From Microbacterium hydrocarbonoxydans (GTDB lineage: Bacteria > Actinomycetota > Actinomycetes > Actinomycetales > Microbacteriaceae), in NCBI RefSeq assembly GCF_904831005.1, contig NZ_LR882982.1, positions 2,976,001-3,040,000 of the forward strand: a stretch of 64,000 bases of DNA. Reading direction: 5' to 3'. A program made the translations under genes and the position numbers. The notes under the pieces are model-generated. The model was not told the origin of the DNA and did no database searches. It saw nothing but the letters and a program-made list of their open reading frames with translations. Position 1 is the stretch's first letter. Every line of letters starts with the position of its first letter. Below are positions 33,797 to 42,289 of this stretch, piece after piece.

Positions 33797-35659
33797 TCAC
33801 ACGGTCGGAATCCAGACCCGCATGGTCGACGGACCTCGCCGCGCCCAGTCGTGGTACGCGATGAGCGGGGCATCGGTCGTCTGACCGGTCGAGCGGTGGC
33901 GCACCGGCAGCACGACGTCACCGTCGCGCTCCACGGCATCACCCGCCACGACGGCGTCGCCGACATCGGCTCCGAGATCGATCGACTCGAGAGCCAGCAC
34001 CTCGGGGCCTCTTTCGAAGACGACGCTGCCGCGCACGGCATCCACCATCGGATGCGGTGCCGTGGCGCGCACCGCGATGGGCAGGTTCAGCTCGATGACG
34101 TCGCCGGAGCGGAACGCGCGGGTGACCTCGACGGCACCTGCGGGCGCCGACGACTCCGTGGTCGCGCCGTCGCTGTGCACGCGCACGGTCGCACCCGACG
34201 CCCACGTGGGCACCCGCAGAGTCAGGGTGAACTCGGCGTCCTCGGTGATCGTGATCCGCACGTCGCCCTGGGTGGGGTAGGTCGTCGACACGTCGAACGA
34301 GACGACCCGGCCGTCGGGCAGAGCAGTGCGCACAGACGTCGGCGCGTACTGATGCAGCTGCACGCCGTCGTCGTCGGCCGTGGCCACATAGGCTGCGAGG
34401 CTGGCGAACGTACGCGCCACATTCGGCGGGCAGCACGAGACCTCGAACCACGGAGCCCGCAGCGATGACGACGCACGCGGCGACGTGGCATCCGGGTCGG
34501 CGGGAGTTCCCGGCGTGCGCTGATGCAGCGTGTTGGCATAGAAGAACGAGCGGCCGTCCGACCCCGGAGAGGTCGCGACGACGTTGAAGAGGGTGCGCTC
34601 GATCAGGTCGGCGTACTGCGCCTCTCCGGTCGCGAGCAGCAGCCGCCACGAGAACATGATCGAGCCGATGCCGGCGCAGGTCTCGGAGTAGGCGCGGTCC
34701 GGCGGCAGCTCCCAGTCGTCGCCGAAGGCCTCGTCCTGATGGTGCGAGCCCTGACCGCCCGTGACATACGTGCGGCGCTCGACCGTGCGATCCCACTGCG
34801 ACCGCAGGGCGTCGAGCAACGGCTGGTCAGAGAGCTCGGCGGCGACATCGACCGCGGCGGAAGACAGGTAGTTGGCCCGCACCGAGTGTCCGCGCAGCGC
34901 CTCGGCGTCTCGCACCGAGACATCGTCCTGGAAGTAGCTGCGCCCCCATTCGATCTCGCCCAGTGACCCGCGACCGTGCCGCTCGACGAACAGGGCGGCC
35001 TGGTCGATGTACCGCTGGTCGCCGAGTGCTCGACCGAGCTCGGCGAGGCCGACCTCGACCTCGGCGTGCCCGCAGATCGCATCCCGACCCTCGGCTCCGA
35101 ACTCGCGGCACACGAGGTCGGCAGCGCGGCGCGCGATGTCTCTGAGGCCGTCGTCGGCATGCGGCCTCGTGCGCACCCGGGCGACGGCCGCCTGGAAGAG
35201 GTGGCCGAGGCAGTACAGCTCATGCCCCCACTGCAACGCCGACCAGCGATCTCCCTGGCCGTCGCGCCCGAACATCGTGTTGAGGTATCCGTCGGGCTCC
35301 TGTGCGGCGGCGACCCGGTCGACGACCCGGCGGAATCGCTGCTCGAGGTCGCTGTCGGCCGCGGCATCCGTGCGCCCGATCTCCCACGCCAGCGCCTCGA
35401 GGTACTTGTAGATCTCGGAGTCGGCGAACTCGCGCCCGCGGCGGCCGTCCGGCAGCGTGCCGGCGGCGGCGAGATCGAAGTTCGGCAGCCATCCCTCAGA
35501 CTCGAGACGCGACTCGATGTGACTGAGAGTGGCCGAGCCGTTGACGGTCTGGCGGTCGGCCCAGAACCCTCCGGTGATGCGCACCTCGTCGAGGCCGAGC
35601 GGGCGCAGGCATCCGTGCGTGGGGACCACGGGGGCGGCAGGTGTTGTGGTGTCGAGCAT
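33797..35659 (-). CDS. Beta-L-arabinofuranosidase, GH127 family
   Basis: A 620-residue enzyme of the GH127 (former DUF1680) family, which removes beta-linked L-arabinofuranose, for example from hydroxyproline-linked plant glycans. The cysteine-zinc centre of Bifidobacterium HypBA1 (Glu338, Cys340, Cys417, Cys418) is matched by Glu326 and Cys328 (SETCAG) and Cys409-Cys410 (SCCPPN). Glu310 in DEAFG matches the acid/base Glu322. No signal peptide, so it acts on imported sugars. ATG 35659 follows AAAGGA; an ATG six bases upstream overlaps the permease stop. It is last in the module 3 operon. Confidence 0.92.
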   Translation of the reverse strand: MLDTTTPAAPVVPTHGCLRPLGLDEVRITGGFWADRQTVNGSATLSHIESRLESEGWLPNFDLAAAGTLPDGRRGREFADSEIYKYLEALAWEIGRTDAAADSDLEQRFRRVVDRVAAAQEPDGYLNTMFGRDGQGDRWSALQWGHELYCLGHLFQAAVARVRTRPHADDGLRDIARRAADLVCREFGAEGRDAICGHAEVEVGLAELGRALGDQRYIDQAALFVERHGRGSLGEIEWGRSYFQDDVSVRDAEALRGHSVRANYLSSAAVDVAAELSDQPLLDALRSQWDRTVERRTYVTGGQGSHHQDEAFGDDWELPPDRAYSETCAGIGSIMFSWRLLLATGEAQYADLIERTLFNVVATSPGSDGRSFFYANTLHQRTPGTPADPDATSPRASSSLRAPWFEVSCCPPNVARTFASLAAYVATADDDGVQLHQYAPTSVRTALPDGRVVSFDVSTTYPTQGDVRITITEDAEFTLTLRVPTWASGATVRVHSDGATTESSAPAGAVEVTRAFRSGDVIELNLPIAVRATAPHPMVDAVRGSVVFERGPEVLALESIDLGADVGDAVVAGDAVERDGDVVLPVRHRSTGQTTDAPLIAYHDWARRGPSTMRVWIPTV

Positions 35660-35661
35660 GG

Positions 35662-36552
35662 TCATCCTTTGAAGGCGCCGGACATGAAGCCGCGCACGTA
35701 GTGTCGTTGCAGGATCAGGAAGAGCAGGATGCAGGGCAGCGCCAGCACGACGACTCCCGCCTCGGTGGCGCCGTAGTCGACGACACCCTGCACCTGTCCT
35801 CGGAGGTTCGCGACCGCGAGCGGCAGCGTCATGCGGTTGGTGTCGTTGATGAGGATCAGCGGCGCCATGAAGTCGTTCCACGCGGTGAGGAAGGCGAACA
35901 GCCCGACGGTGACGAGGCCCGGCTTGACCGCGGGCAGCAGCACCCGCCACAGGGCGCCCCAGCTGGAGCATCCGTCGACCATCGCCGCCTCGTCCATCTC
36001 GCGGGGGATCGACTCGAACGAGATGCGCATCATGAACATCGAGAACGGCAACTGGAACATGGCGATCACGAGCGCGACACCGACCAGCGAGTTCTGCAGG
36101 CCGACCGCATTGAGGATCACGTAGAGCGGGATCAGCAGCGTCGCGTACGGCACCATCAGGATGGCGAGGGTCAGTAGGAACAGGGCGTTCTTGCCGGGGA
36201 ACGAGAAGCGCGCGAACGCGTAGCCGCCGAGCAACGAGATGAACAGCGTCAACGCGACCGTGAGCACCGAGACGAACAGCGAGTTGCCCAGGTACACCCA
36301 GATGCCGGCCTGGTACTCGCCGAGGGCGGCGTAGTTGCCGAACCCCCAGCCGTCGGTCTGGCTGGTGCCGGCCATCGGGCTGACCGACGAGACGCCGGTC
36401 CAGATGAGCGGATAGAGGAAGATCACCGCGAGGGCGGTGGTGAACACCCAGTAGGGGATGCCGAAGACGACGCGGGCGGCTTTCGAGCGGTAGCGCGGCG
36501 GAGTCGGCTGGTGGTTCGGCGCGACGATCGTGCGTGTCAGGGTCTGGGACAT
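35662..36552 (-). CDS. CUT1 ABC transporter permease (MalG-type), module 3
   Basis: A 296-residue permease, six helices, EAA loop (MDEAAMVDGCSSWGAL). Its stop overlaps the upstream candidate start of GH127. Together with the next permease it imports the sugar handled by GH127, presumably a beta-arabino-oligosaccharide. Confidence 0.92.
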   Translation of the reverse strand: MSQTLTRTIVAPNHQPTPPRYRSKAARVVFGIPYWVFTTALAVIFLYPLIWTGVSSVSPMAGTSQTDGWGFGNYAALGEYQAGIWVYLGNSLFVSVLTVALTLFISLLGGYAFARFSFPGKNALFLLTLAILMVPYATLLIPLYVILNAVGLQNSLVGVALVIAMFQLPFSMFMMRISFESIPREMDEAAMVDGCSSWGALWRVLLPAVKPGLVTVGLFAFLTAWNDFMAPLILINDTNRMTLPLAVANLRGQVQGVVDYGATEAGVVVLALPCILLFLILQRHYVRGFMSGAFKG

Positions 36553-36557
36553 GATTC

Positions 36558-37463
36558 TCAGCTCTCATCCGTGCGGCGGAACGCGCGCAGCTGGAAGACG
36601 TTGATGACGATGAGCGCGAGCAGCACGATCACCGAGAGGGCGCCGGCGATGCCGAGGCTGTTCTGCCCCTGGAAGGCGACGTTGTAGATGAGCTGCACGA
36701 CCGTCATGGTGCTGTTGTCGGGGCCGCCCTTGGTGAGGATGTAGAACTGCTCGAATGCGAGCAGCGACCCGGTCACGCACATCACGGTGGTGAGGGCGAA
36801 GGTCGGCTTGAGCAGCGGCACAGTGATGTCGCGGAAGGTCTGCCAGCGGTTCGCGCCGTCGATGCGGGCGGCTTCGTACACATCGTCGGGAATCCCCTGG
36901 AGCCCCACCAGCATGAGCAGCATGTAGAAGCCCGCGTAGCGCCAGACGATCAGGAAGATCGTCGACCACAGCGCCCCCTCCGGCGTGCCGAGGAACGTGA
37001 TGCCCCACGACTTCATGAGGGTGGCGAACGGCCCGGCGATGGGGGAGTAGAGAACGTAGAAGAGCAGCGAGGCGGATGCCAGGCCGAGGGCGCTGGGGAT
37101 CAGGAACGCGGTGCGCAGGAAGCCCTTCCATCGGGTGGACTCCTGCACGAGCAGGGCCAGGCCGAGCCCGAGTCCGATCAGGATCACGGTCGTGATGACC
37201 GTGTAGAGCAGGGTGAAGCGGATCGAATCCCAGAACAGGCGATGCGTGACGGCATCCGCATAGTTCTCGGGAAAGTTGATGCCCTGGTTGCCGCTCAACA
37301 GCGGCCAGTCCGAGGCCGACATCTGCAGCACCAGCAGCAGCGGCACGATGAACAGCAGGGCGACGAAGATCGCCGTCGGGGCGGCGTACAGCCAGCCTTG
37401 CACCGGTCCGCCGAAGGCGGTGCGCCGTCTGCGGCGACGCAGCGGGAGTGTGGCCTGGGTCAT
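36558..37463 (-). CDS. CUT1 ABC transporter permease (MalF-type), module 3
   Basis: A 301-residue permease beginning with a very basic segment (LRRRRRR), followed by six helices and the EAA loop (YEAARIDGANRWQTF). ATG 37463 is preceded by AAAGAG; a GTG one codon upstream is possible. Five bases separate it from the MalG-type gene. Confidence 0.92.
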   Translation of the reverse strand: MTQATLPLRRRRRRTAFGGPVQGWLYAAPTAIFVALLFIVPLLLVLQMSASDWPLLSGNQGINFPENYADAVTHRLFWDSIRFTLLYTVITTVILIGLGLGLALLVQESTRWKGFLRTAFLIPSALGLASASLLFYVLYSPIAGPFATLMKSWGITFLGTPEGALWSTIFLIVWRYAGFYMLLMLVGLQGIPDDVYEAARIDGANRWQTFRDITVPLLKPTFALTTVMCVTGSLLAFEQFYILTKGGPDNSTMTVVQLIYNVAFQGQNSLGIAGALSVIVLLALIVINVFQLRAFRRTDES

Positions 37464-37507
37464 CACGTTCTCTTTCGATCGGAAGTGCGGGCGTGCGGCG
37501 AGGATGC

Positions 37508-37536
37508 GGGGGGCGGCGAGATGCGCGCCGCCCCCC
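37508..37536 (-). terminator. Hairpin between module 3 binding protein and permease
   Basis: A perfect 11-bp GC stem (37508-37518 with 37526-37536) and a 7-base loop, 6 bp after the binding-protein stop. There is no T-run. It mirrors the hairpin at 11453-11480 in module 1. Confidence 0.7.
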
Positions 37537-37542
37537 TCGTGA

Positions 37543-38838
37543 TCACTGCGAGAGGATCGCGGTGATCTCCTCGTTGTCGGCCGGCACCGAATCGTCGCCG
37601 TTCAGCACGGCGTTGCGCACCAGCGTCAGCCACGGGCTGCCCGGGGCGTTGAACGCCTGCTGGAAGTTCAGCGCCACGGGGGTGTCGCCCTGAGCGGCGA
37701 CCTCGTTGATGGTCACCAGGCGCGGGTCGGCTGCGGCGTACTCGTTGTCGGCCAGGTCGCCGCGCGAGACCGCGTTGCCGTCCTTCGCGAGCACCTCGAC
37801 TTGGGCGTCCTCGGACATCATCCAGTTGAGGAAGTTCCAGGCCTGTGCGGCCTTCTTCGAATCCTTCGAGATGCCGATGCCGTCGCCGCCGACGAACGTC
37901 GAGGCGCCGCCGTCGACACCGGGGATGCCTGCGACACCCGCATCGAACTCCAGCGAGGGGAGCAGCGTCGCGGGGAAGGGCATGACGCCGACCTTGCCCT
38001 CGCTGAACGCAGCGGTCCAGGTGGGGCCGGCCTCATCGGTCGAGCTGGGAAGAACGGCCCCTGCTTCTTCGAGGCCCGCCCACGTGTCGTAGACCGCCTG
38101 TGCCGAGTCGCCGTCGAGCAGTGACTCCGTGCCATCGTCGCTCATGACCTCGTCGCCCGACGCCCAGACCGAGGGGAACCAGGTGAACACCAGGCATCCG
38201 CCGCAGTTGAGACCGGTCGCGGTGCCGTAGGTGTCTGGCTTGTTCAGTGCCTGCACGGCCATGGCCGCCTCGGCGAACTCGTCGAGCGTGGCCGGTGCCT
38301 TCTCGGGGTCGAGGCCGGCCTCGGCGAAGAGCTCCTTGTTCCAGAAGAGCATCGAGAGATCCAGGGCGAACGGCAGCACGTACTCGGCGTCGTCGACGGT
38401 GCCGGCCGACAGATGCCCGGGGTTGATCTCGTCCTTGAAGTCGAGTCCGTCGATCTGCTCGGACATGTCCTGGAAGAGGCCCTGCTGCGCCCAGTTGGGC
38501 ACGTACACGATGTCGGCGGCGAACAGATCGGGCAGGCCGCTCGACCCTGCGGCCGCACCCACCTTCGCGACGTAGTCGTCGTTGGGGACGACCGTGAGCT
38601 CGACCTGGTTCTCGTGGCTCTCGTTGTAGGCGTCGACGAGCAGCTTGGCCTGGCGTTCGATGGGCGCGCGGGTCCACAACGTCAGCGTCGTGCCGTCATC
38701 GGTGCCTTCGGCGGGTATCGGCTCGTTCGACGCGTCGTCGGCGGCGGGCGTGCAGGCGGCGAGGCCGCCGACCAGCAGTCCGGCCACGAGGGTGGCGGCT
38801 GCGGCCCGGCGTGCGGCGTGGGTTCGGATGGTGTTCAT
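37543..38838 (-). CDS. CUT1 ABC sugar-binding lipoprotein, module 3
   Basis: A 431-residue solute-binding protein with a signal peptide and lipobox (GLAAC, Cys29). Family-1 features include TLTLWTRAPIERQAKLL, PDLFAADIVYVPNWAQQG and SEGKVGVMPFP. It is the first gene of the operon binding protein-permease-permease-GH127. The divergent LacI gene and TTCGAA-type sites lie upstream. Confidence 0.9.
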   Translation of the reverse strand: MNTIRTHAARRAAAATLVAGLLVGGLAACTPAADDASNEPIPAEGTDDGTTLTLWTRAPIERQAKLLVDAYNESHENQVELTVVPNDDYVAKVGAAAGSSGLPDLFAADIVYVPNWAQQGLFQDMSEQIDGLDFKDEINPGHLSAGTVDDAEYVLPFALDLSMLFWNKELFAEAGLDPEKAPATLDEFAEAAMAVQALNKPDTYGTATGLNCGGCLVFTWFPSVWASGDEVMSDDGTESLLDGDSAQAVYDTWAGLEEAGAVLPSSTDEAGPTWTAAFSEGKVGVMPFPATLLPSLEFDAGVAGIPGVDGGASTFVGGDGIGISKDSKKAAQAWNFLNWMMSEDAQVEVLAKDGNAVSRGDLADNEYAAADPRLVTINEVAAQGDTPVALNFQQAFNAPGSPWLTLVRNAVLNGDDSVPADNEEITAILSQ

Positions 38839-38930
38839 GGGCGGGGGCTCCTCTGGGCTCTTCCTCGAGCGGATGCGGTGTGGCGCTTCGACAGTGCAGC
38901 GCCGGGAGTGAGGCGGTGTGCGATCAGGCT

Positions 38931-38963
38931 CTTCGAAAATCTACGAAAACCCTTTCGAAAAGG
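38931..38963. promoter_or_regulatory. TTTCGAAA-type operator cluster between binding protein and LacI
   Basis: CTTCGAAAAT (38931-38940), the half-site-like CTACGAAAAC (38941-38950) and the near-palindrome CCTTTCGAAAAGG (38951-38963) lie in the divergent gap. The LacI product at 39029 is the obvious candidate to bind here and control both directions. Confidence 0.55.
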
Positions 38964-39028
38964 TATAGCGTGGTTGTGGAGGGGGCGTCAACCCTTGTTC
39001 CGATAACCTTTCAGCAACAGGGAGTGGG

Positions 39029-40051
39029 ATGACCGATACGACTGGAGCGCGGGCCGTGACGCTCGGCGACGTCGCCGCGCGCGCGGGGGTGTCGATCTCT
39101 ACGGCATCCAAGGCGCTGAACGATCGCGGTGACGTGTCGGCCGCGACACGCGCCAGGGTCCGGGCGATCGCCGAAGAGCTGTCCTTCACCCCCAATGCGA
39201 TGGCCCGCGGCCTGCTCGCCGGCCGTACCGGCACGGTCGGACTGCTCACCAGCGACCTCGAGGGCCGCTTCATGCTGCCGATCCTGATGGGCGCCGAGGA
39301 TGCCTTCGGAGCGGGCCGCATCAACGTGTTCCTCTGCGACGCGCGGGGCGACGCGATCCGTGAGCAGCACCACCTGAAGGAGCTGCTGAGCCGCAGGGCC
39401 GACGGCATCATCGTCGTCGGTCGTCAGACCGACCCGCGTCCCTCGCTCGGGCAGGAGATCCCCGTGCCTGTGGTCTACGCGTACGCACCGTCGGACGATC
39501 CGCGCGACCTCTCATTGACTCCCGACAACTATGCGGGCGGGCGTCTCGCGATCGAGCATCTGCTGGCCTGCGGGCGTCGGCGCATCGCGCACATCTCGGG
39601 CGACCCGACCTATGCCGCAGCCCAAGACCGCCTCGCGGGCGCCAGGGCCGCACTCGGTGAGGCGGGGCTGGAACTCGTGGGTGGGCCGATGTTCTCGGAG
39701 TGGACCGAGCACTGGGGGCGGGATGCCGCGGCGATGCTGCTGCAGCGTCATCCTGACATCGACGCCGTGTTCTGCGGGTCCGACCAGATCGCTCGCGGAG
39801 TGCTCGACTCGGCCCGCGATCTCGGCCGCACCGTGCCCGACGACCTCGCCGTGATCGGCTACGACAACTGGGAGGTGCTCGCGACCAACGCCCGGCCCGA
39901 GCTCACCAGCATCGACGCCAACCTGCAGCAGCTCGGACGCCAGGCGGCGTTGCGGGTGTTCGACGCTATCGACGGCATCGACATCGGCGAAGGCGCGCAC
40001 CACCTGCCGGTGCGGCTCGTGATCCGCGGATCGACCATCGCCCGACGCTGA
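39029..40051 (+). CDS. LacI family transcriptional regulator (module 3)
   Basis: A 340-residue repressor with helix-turn-helix LGDVAARAGVSISTASKALN, hinge PNAMARGLLAGRT and an effector domain with FCGSDQIARGVLDSARD and GYDNWEVLATNARPELTSID. The recognition segment (SISTASKAL) differs from the other four LacI proteins here, as do the TTTCGAAA sites in its promoter. It is divergent from, and probably represses, the module 3 operon; a GH127-released sugar is a plausible inducer. Confidence 0.9.
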   Translation: MTDTTGARAVTLGDVAARAGVSISTASKALNDRGDVSAATRARVRAIAEELSFTPNAMARGLLAGRTGTVGLLTSDLEGRFMLPILMGAEDAFGAGRINVFLCDARGDAIREQHHLKELLSRRADGIIVVGRQTDPRPSLGQEIPVPVVYAYAPSDDPRDLSLTPDNYAGGRLAIEHLLACGRRRIAHISGDPTYAAAQDRLAGARAALGEAGLELVGGPMFSEWTEHWGRDAAAMLLQRHPDIDAVFCGSDQIARGVLDSARDLGRTVPDDLAVIGYDNWEVLATNARPELTSIDANLQQLGRQAALRVFDAIDGIDIGEGAHHLPVRLVIRGSTIARR

Positions 40052-40078
40052 GGAGCGCTCGCGCGTGCCGGAGCTAGG

Positions 40079-40924
40079 TCAGGCGTGGTCGCGCCAGGAG
40101 TGCTGCGGGTGGAACCCCAGCACCCGTCGGGCCTTGTCGATCGACAGCAGCGTCTCGTTCGGGCCGAACTCGCGCGCGACCGGCACCTCAGGGAAGACCT
40201 CGGCGAGCAGCTCGGCGTTCGGGCGCGACATGACCGTGTCGGCCGCCGCGATGATGAAGTTGTCGAACCCGGGTGCGGCGACCTCGAGGGCGCGCTGCAC
40301 AGCCTGGGCGCCGTCGCGCGCGTCGACGTAGCCCCAGAGGTTCCACTTGCGGCGCAAAGCGTCGGCGTCGAAGTCGGGGAACTCGACATAGTCGTCCGGG
40401 TTCATCACGTTCGAGAATCGCAGGGCGGTGATCGACAGGTCGGGATGCCAGCGCACGAGCTCTCGCGCCAGCTGCTCCTCGAGGGTCTTGACGAGCGAGT
40501 AGACCGATTCGGGGCGAGCCGGGTAGTCCTCGTCGACCGGCACGTAGGGTGGCGGCACATCGAACGGCAGGCCGAGCACGGTCTCGCTCGACGCGTAGAC
40601 GACACGGCGGATGCCGAGTCGCACGGCCGCCCAGAAGACGTTGAACGTGGCGGGCATGTTGTTGTGGAAGGTCGCCACGTCGCTGCGGATGCCGGGGGCG
40701 GGAATCGCGCCCAGGTGCACGACGGCGTCGATGCCGTCATGGCGGTCTCCGACAGCCGTGAAAGCATCCACGACCTGGCCGTAATCCGTCAGGTCGACCT
40801 GCACGAAATCGGGGCCGCGGGTGCCTGCGACGTCCATGCCGATGACCTCGTATCCGTGGGCGCGGAGTTCCCGCGCGACGACGCTGCCGAGCTTGCCCGA
40901 TGATCCGGTGAGTGCGATGCGCAT
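40079..40924 (-). CDS. NAD-dependent epimerase/dehydratase (extended SDR, uronate dehydrogenase-like)
   Basis: A 281-residue extended short-chain dehydrogenase. Rossmann motif TGSSGKLG (6-13), conserved NNMPATFNVFWAA and catalytic YxxxK (YSLVK). The compact length and VHLGAIPAPG are like uronate dehydrogenases and related sugar dehydrogenases/epimerases. It converges with the LacI gene at 39029 and is divergent from that at 40982, so a role in pectin-derived or pentose sugar metabolism is likely but the substrate is unknown. Confidence 0.75.
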   Translation of the reverse strand: MRIALTGSSGKLGSVVARELRAHGYEVIGMDVAGTRGPDFVQVDLTDYGQVVDAFTAVGDRHDGIDAVVHLGAIPAPGIRSDVATFHNNMPATFNVFWAAVRLGIRRVVYASSETVLGLPFDVPPPYVPVDEDYPARPESVYSLVKTLEEQLARELVRWHPDLSITALRFSNVMNPDDYVEFPDFDADALRRKWNLWGYVDARDGAQAVQRALEVAAPGFDNFIIAAADTVMSRPNAELLAEVFPEVPVAREFGPNETLLSIDKARRVLGFHPQHSWRDHA

Positions 40925-40981
40925 GTCACCAGAGTGGCACGATGGCGAGGCGCCGGGGCCGCTCGGCATACACTCGTCGGC

Positions 40982-41995
40982 GTGAGTGACACGAGCAGCC
41001 AGCCCCGCCGCACCGTCGGCGTGCGCGATGTCGCGGTGCTCGCCGGCGTCTCCCGACAGACGGTGTCGAGGGTGCTCAACGACCACCCCGAGGTCGCCAC
41101 CGAGACTCGGGAGCGCGTGCTCGCGGCGATGGCGCAGCTCGGCTACCGCATGAACAATGCCGCGCGGGCGCTGGGCACGCGGCGCTCCCGGACGCTGGGA
41201 GTGCTGGCCTCCGATGCACTGCAGTACGGGCCGTCGCGCAGCATCGCCGCGCTCGAGGCGTCCGCCCGCGAGGTCGGCTATTGGCTGAGCGCGGCCTTCG
41301 CCGATGCGGGGGATGCGGATGCCGTGGTCTCGGCCGTCGACCACCTCGTCATGCAGGGCGTCGAGGGGATCGTGGTCGTCGCCCCGCACGCCCGCACGCT
41401 CGAAGCGCTCGACGCACTGCGCATCGGTGTGCCGGTCGTGACGCTGCACGCCGCCGACCGGGGCGCCCGGGGCCTCTCTGTCGACCAGGCTGCGGGAGCG
41501 CGACTGGCGGTGGCGGCGCTCGCGGATGCCGGGCACACGCGGATCGCACACCTCGCCGGACCCGCCGACTGGCTCGAGGCGGAGTCGCGCGCCGAGGGAT
41601 TCGCCGCTGAGTTGGCTGCCCGGGGGCTCGCCGCCGGGCCAGTGTTCGAGGGCGACTGGACCGCCGGTTCCGGCTATGCGGCGGCCGACGCGGTGCGCGA
41701 ATCAGGCGTGACTGCGGTGTTCGCCGCCAACGATCAGATGGCGCTGGGACTGCTCGGGGGGCTCCACGAGGCCGGCCTCTCGGTGCCTGCTGACATCAGT
41801 GTCGTCGGATTCGACGACATCCCCGACGCCGCGTACTACTGGCCTCAGCTCACGACCGTCCGGCAGGATTTCGACGAGCTCGCCCGCCGCGCGGTGGCGG
41901 CAGCCCTCGCGAGCAGCGGCGCCGCTCCGGCATCCGATCTCGCGCCCGTCGCCCCCGTGCTCGTGACCAGGGCGTCGGTCGCGCCGCCGCGCTGA
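40982..41995 (+). CDS. LacI family transcriptional regulator, candidate AraR for araDBA
   Basis: A 337-residue repressor: DVAVLAGVSRQTVSRVLN helix-turn-helix, ALGTRRSRTLG hinge, effector domain with VFAANDQMALGLLGGLHEAG and VGFDDIPDAAYYWPQLTTV. The GTG start at 40982 is taken because TACACT (40969-40974) lies 7 bp upstream and no ribosome binding site is seen, suggesting a leaderless mRNA. It is immediately upstream of araD-araB-araA, whose leader has a perfect palindrome (42247-42264). Direct control of that operon is inferred. Confidence 0.88.
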   Translation: MSDTSSQPRRTVGVRDVAVLAGVSRQTVSRVLNDHPEVATETRERVLAAMAQLGYRMNNAARALGTRRSRTLGVLASDALQYGPSRSIAALEASAREVGYWLSAAFADAGDADAVVSAVDHLVMQGVEGIVVVAPHARTLEALDALRIGVPVVTLHAADRGARGLSVDQAAGARLAVAALADAGHTRIAHLAGPADWLEAESRAEGFAAELAARGLAAGPVFEGDWTAGSGYAAADAVRESGVTAVFAANDQMALGLLGGLHEAGLSVPADISVVGFDDIPDAAYYWPQLTTVRQDFDELARRAVAAALASSGAAPASDLAPVAPVLVTRASVAPPR

Positions 41996-42043
41996 GCGCC
42001 GCTGCGGCGGGCGCCGCTGCGGTCTCTGCTGCCGCGGTCTCTT

Positions 42044-42187
42044 GCGGGGTCGATTTCGCACGCGCCCACGGTGCGGGGTCGATTTCGCACGTGAAACCCC
42101 CGGATCCGGTGCGAAAGTGACCCCGCTCGAGGTCGGAGGTGCGAAAGTGACCCCGCTCGAGGCGAGAGGTGCGGAAGTGACCCCGCG
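42044..42187. repeat. Inverted-motif array C (two forward, three inverted copies)
   Basis: Forward GCGGGGTCGATTTCGCAC begins at 42044 and 42073 (29 bp apart). Inverted GTGCGAAAGTGACCCCGC (last copy slightly changed) begins at 42109, 42139 and 42169 (30 bp apart). The orientations differ only at two central bases. It fills most of the gap between the LacI gene and araD. Confidence 0.85.
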
Positions 42188-42246
42188 CGACAGGACGCCG
42201 CGGCGAGCAGTCGCATCTTGACCGCCCGCACAGCCCGTGACACACT

Positions 42247-42264
42247 ACTGTGACCGGTCACAGT
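42247..42264. promoter_or_regulatory. Perfect 18-bp palindrome before araD
   Basis: ACTGTGACCGGTCACAGT is an exact palindrome with a CG centre, as LacI-family operators have. A TTGACC (42218-42223) upstream could be the -35 of the araDBA promoter. The nearest regulator gene is the LacI at 40982-41995. The 4-bp spacer between TGTGA and TCACA argues against a CRP/GlxR site. Confidence 0.65.
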
Positions 42265-42289
42265 GACCACCGACGACCCCGAGGTACCC

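Noticed and set aside
42247-42264. CRP/GlxR binding site
   Set aside because: The half sites TGTGA and TCACA are separated by 4 bp, not the 6 bp that CRP-type dimers need.
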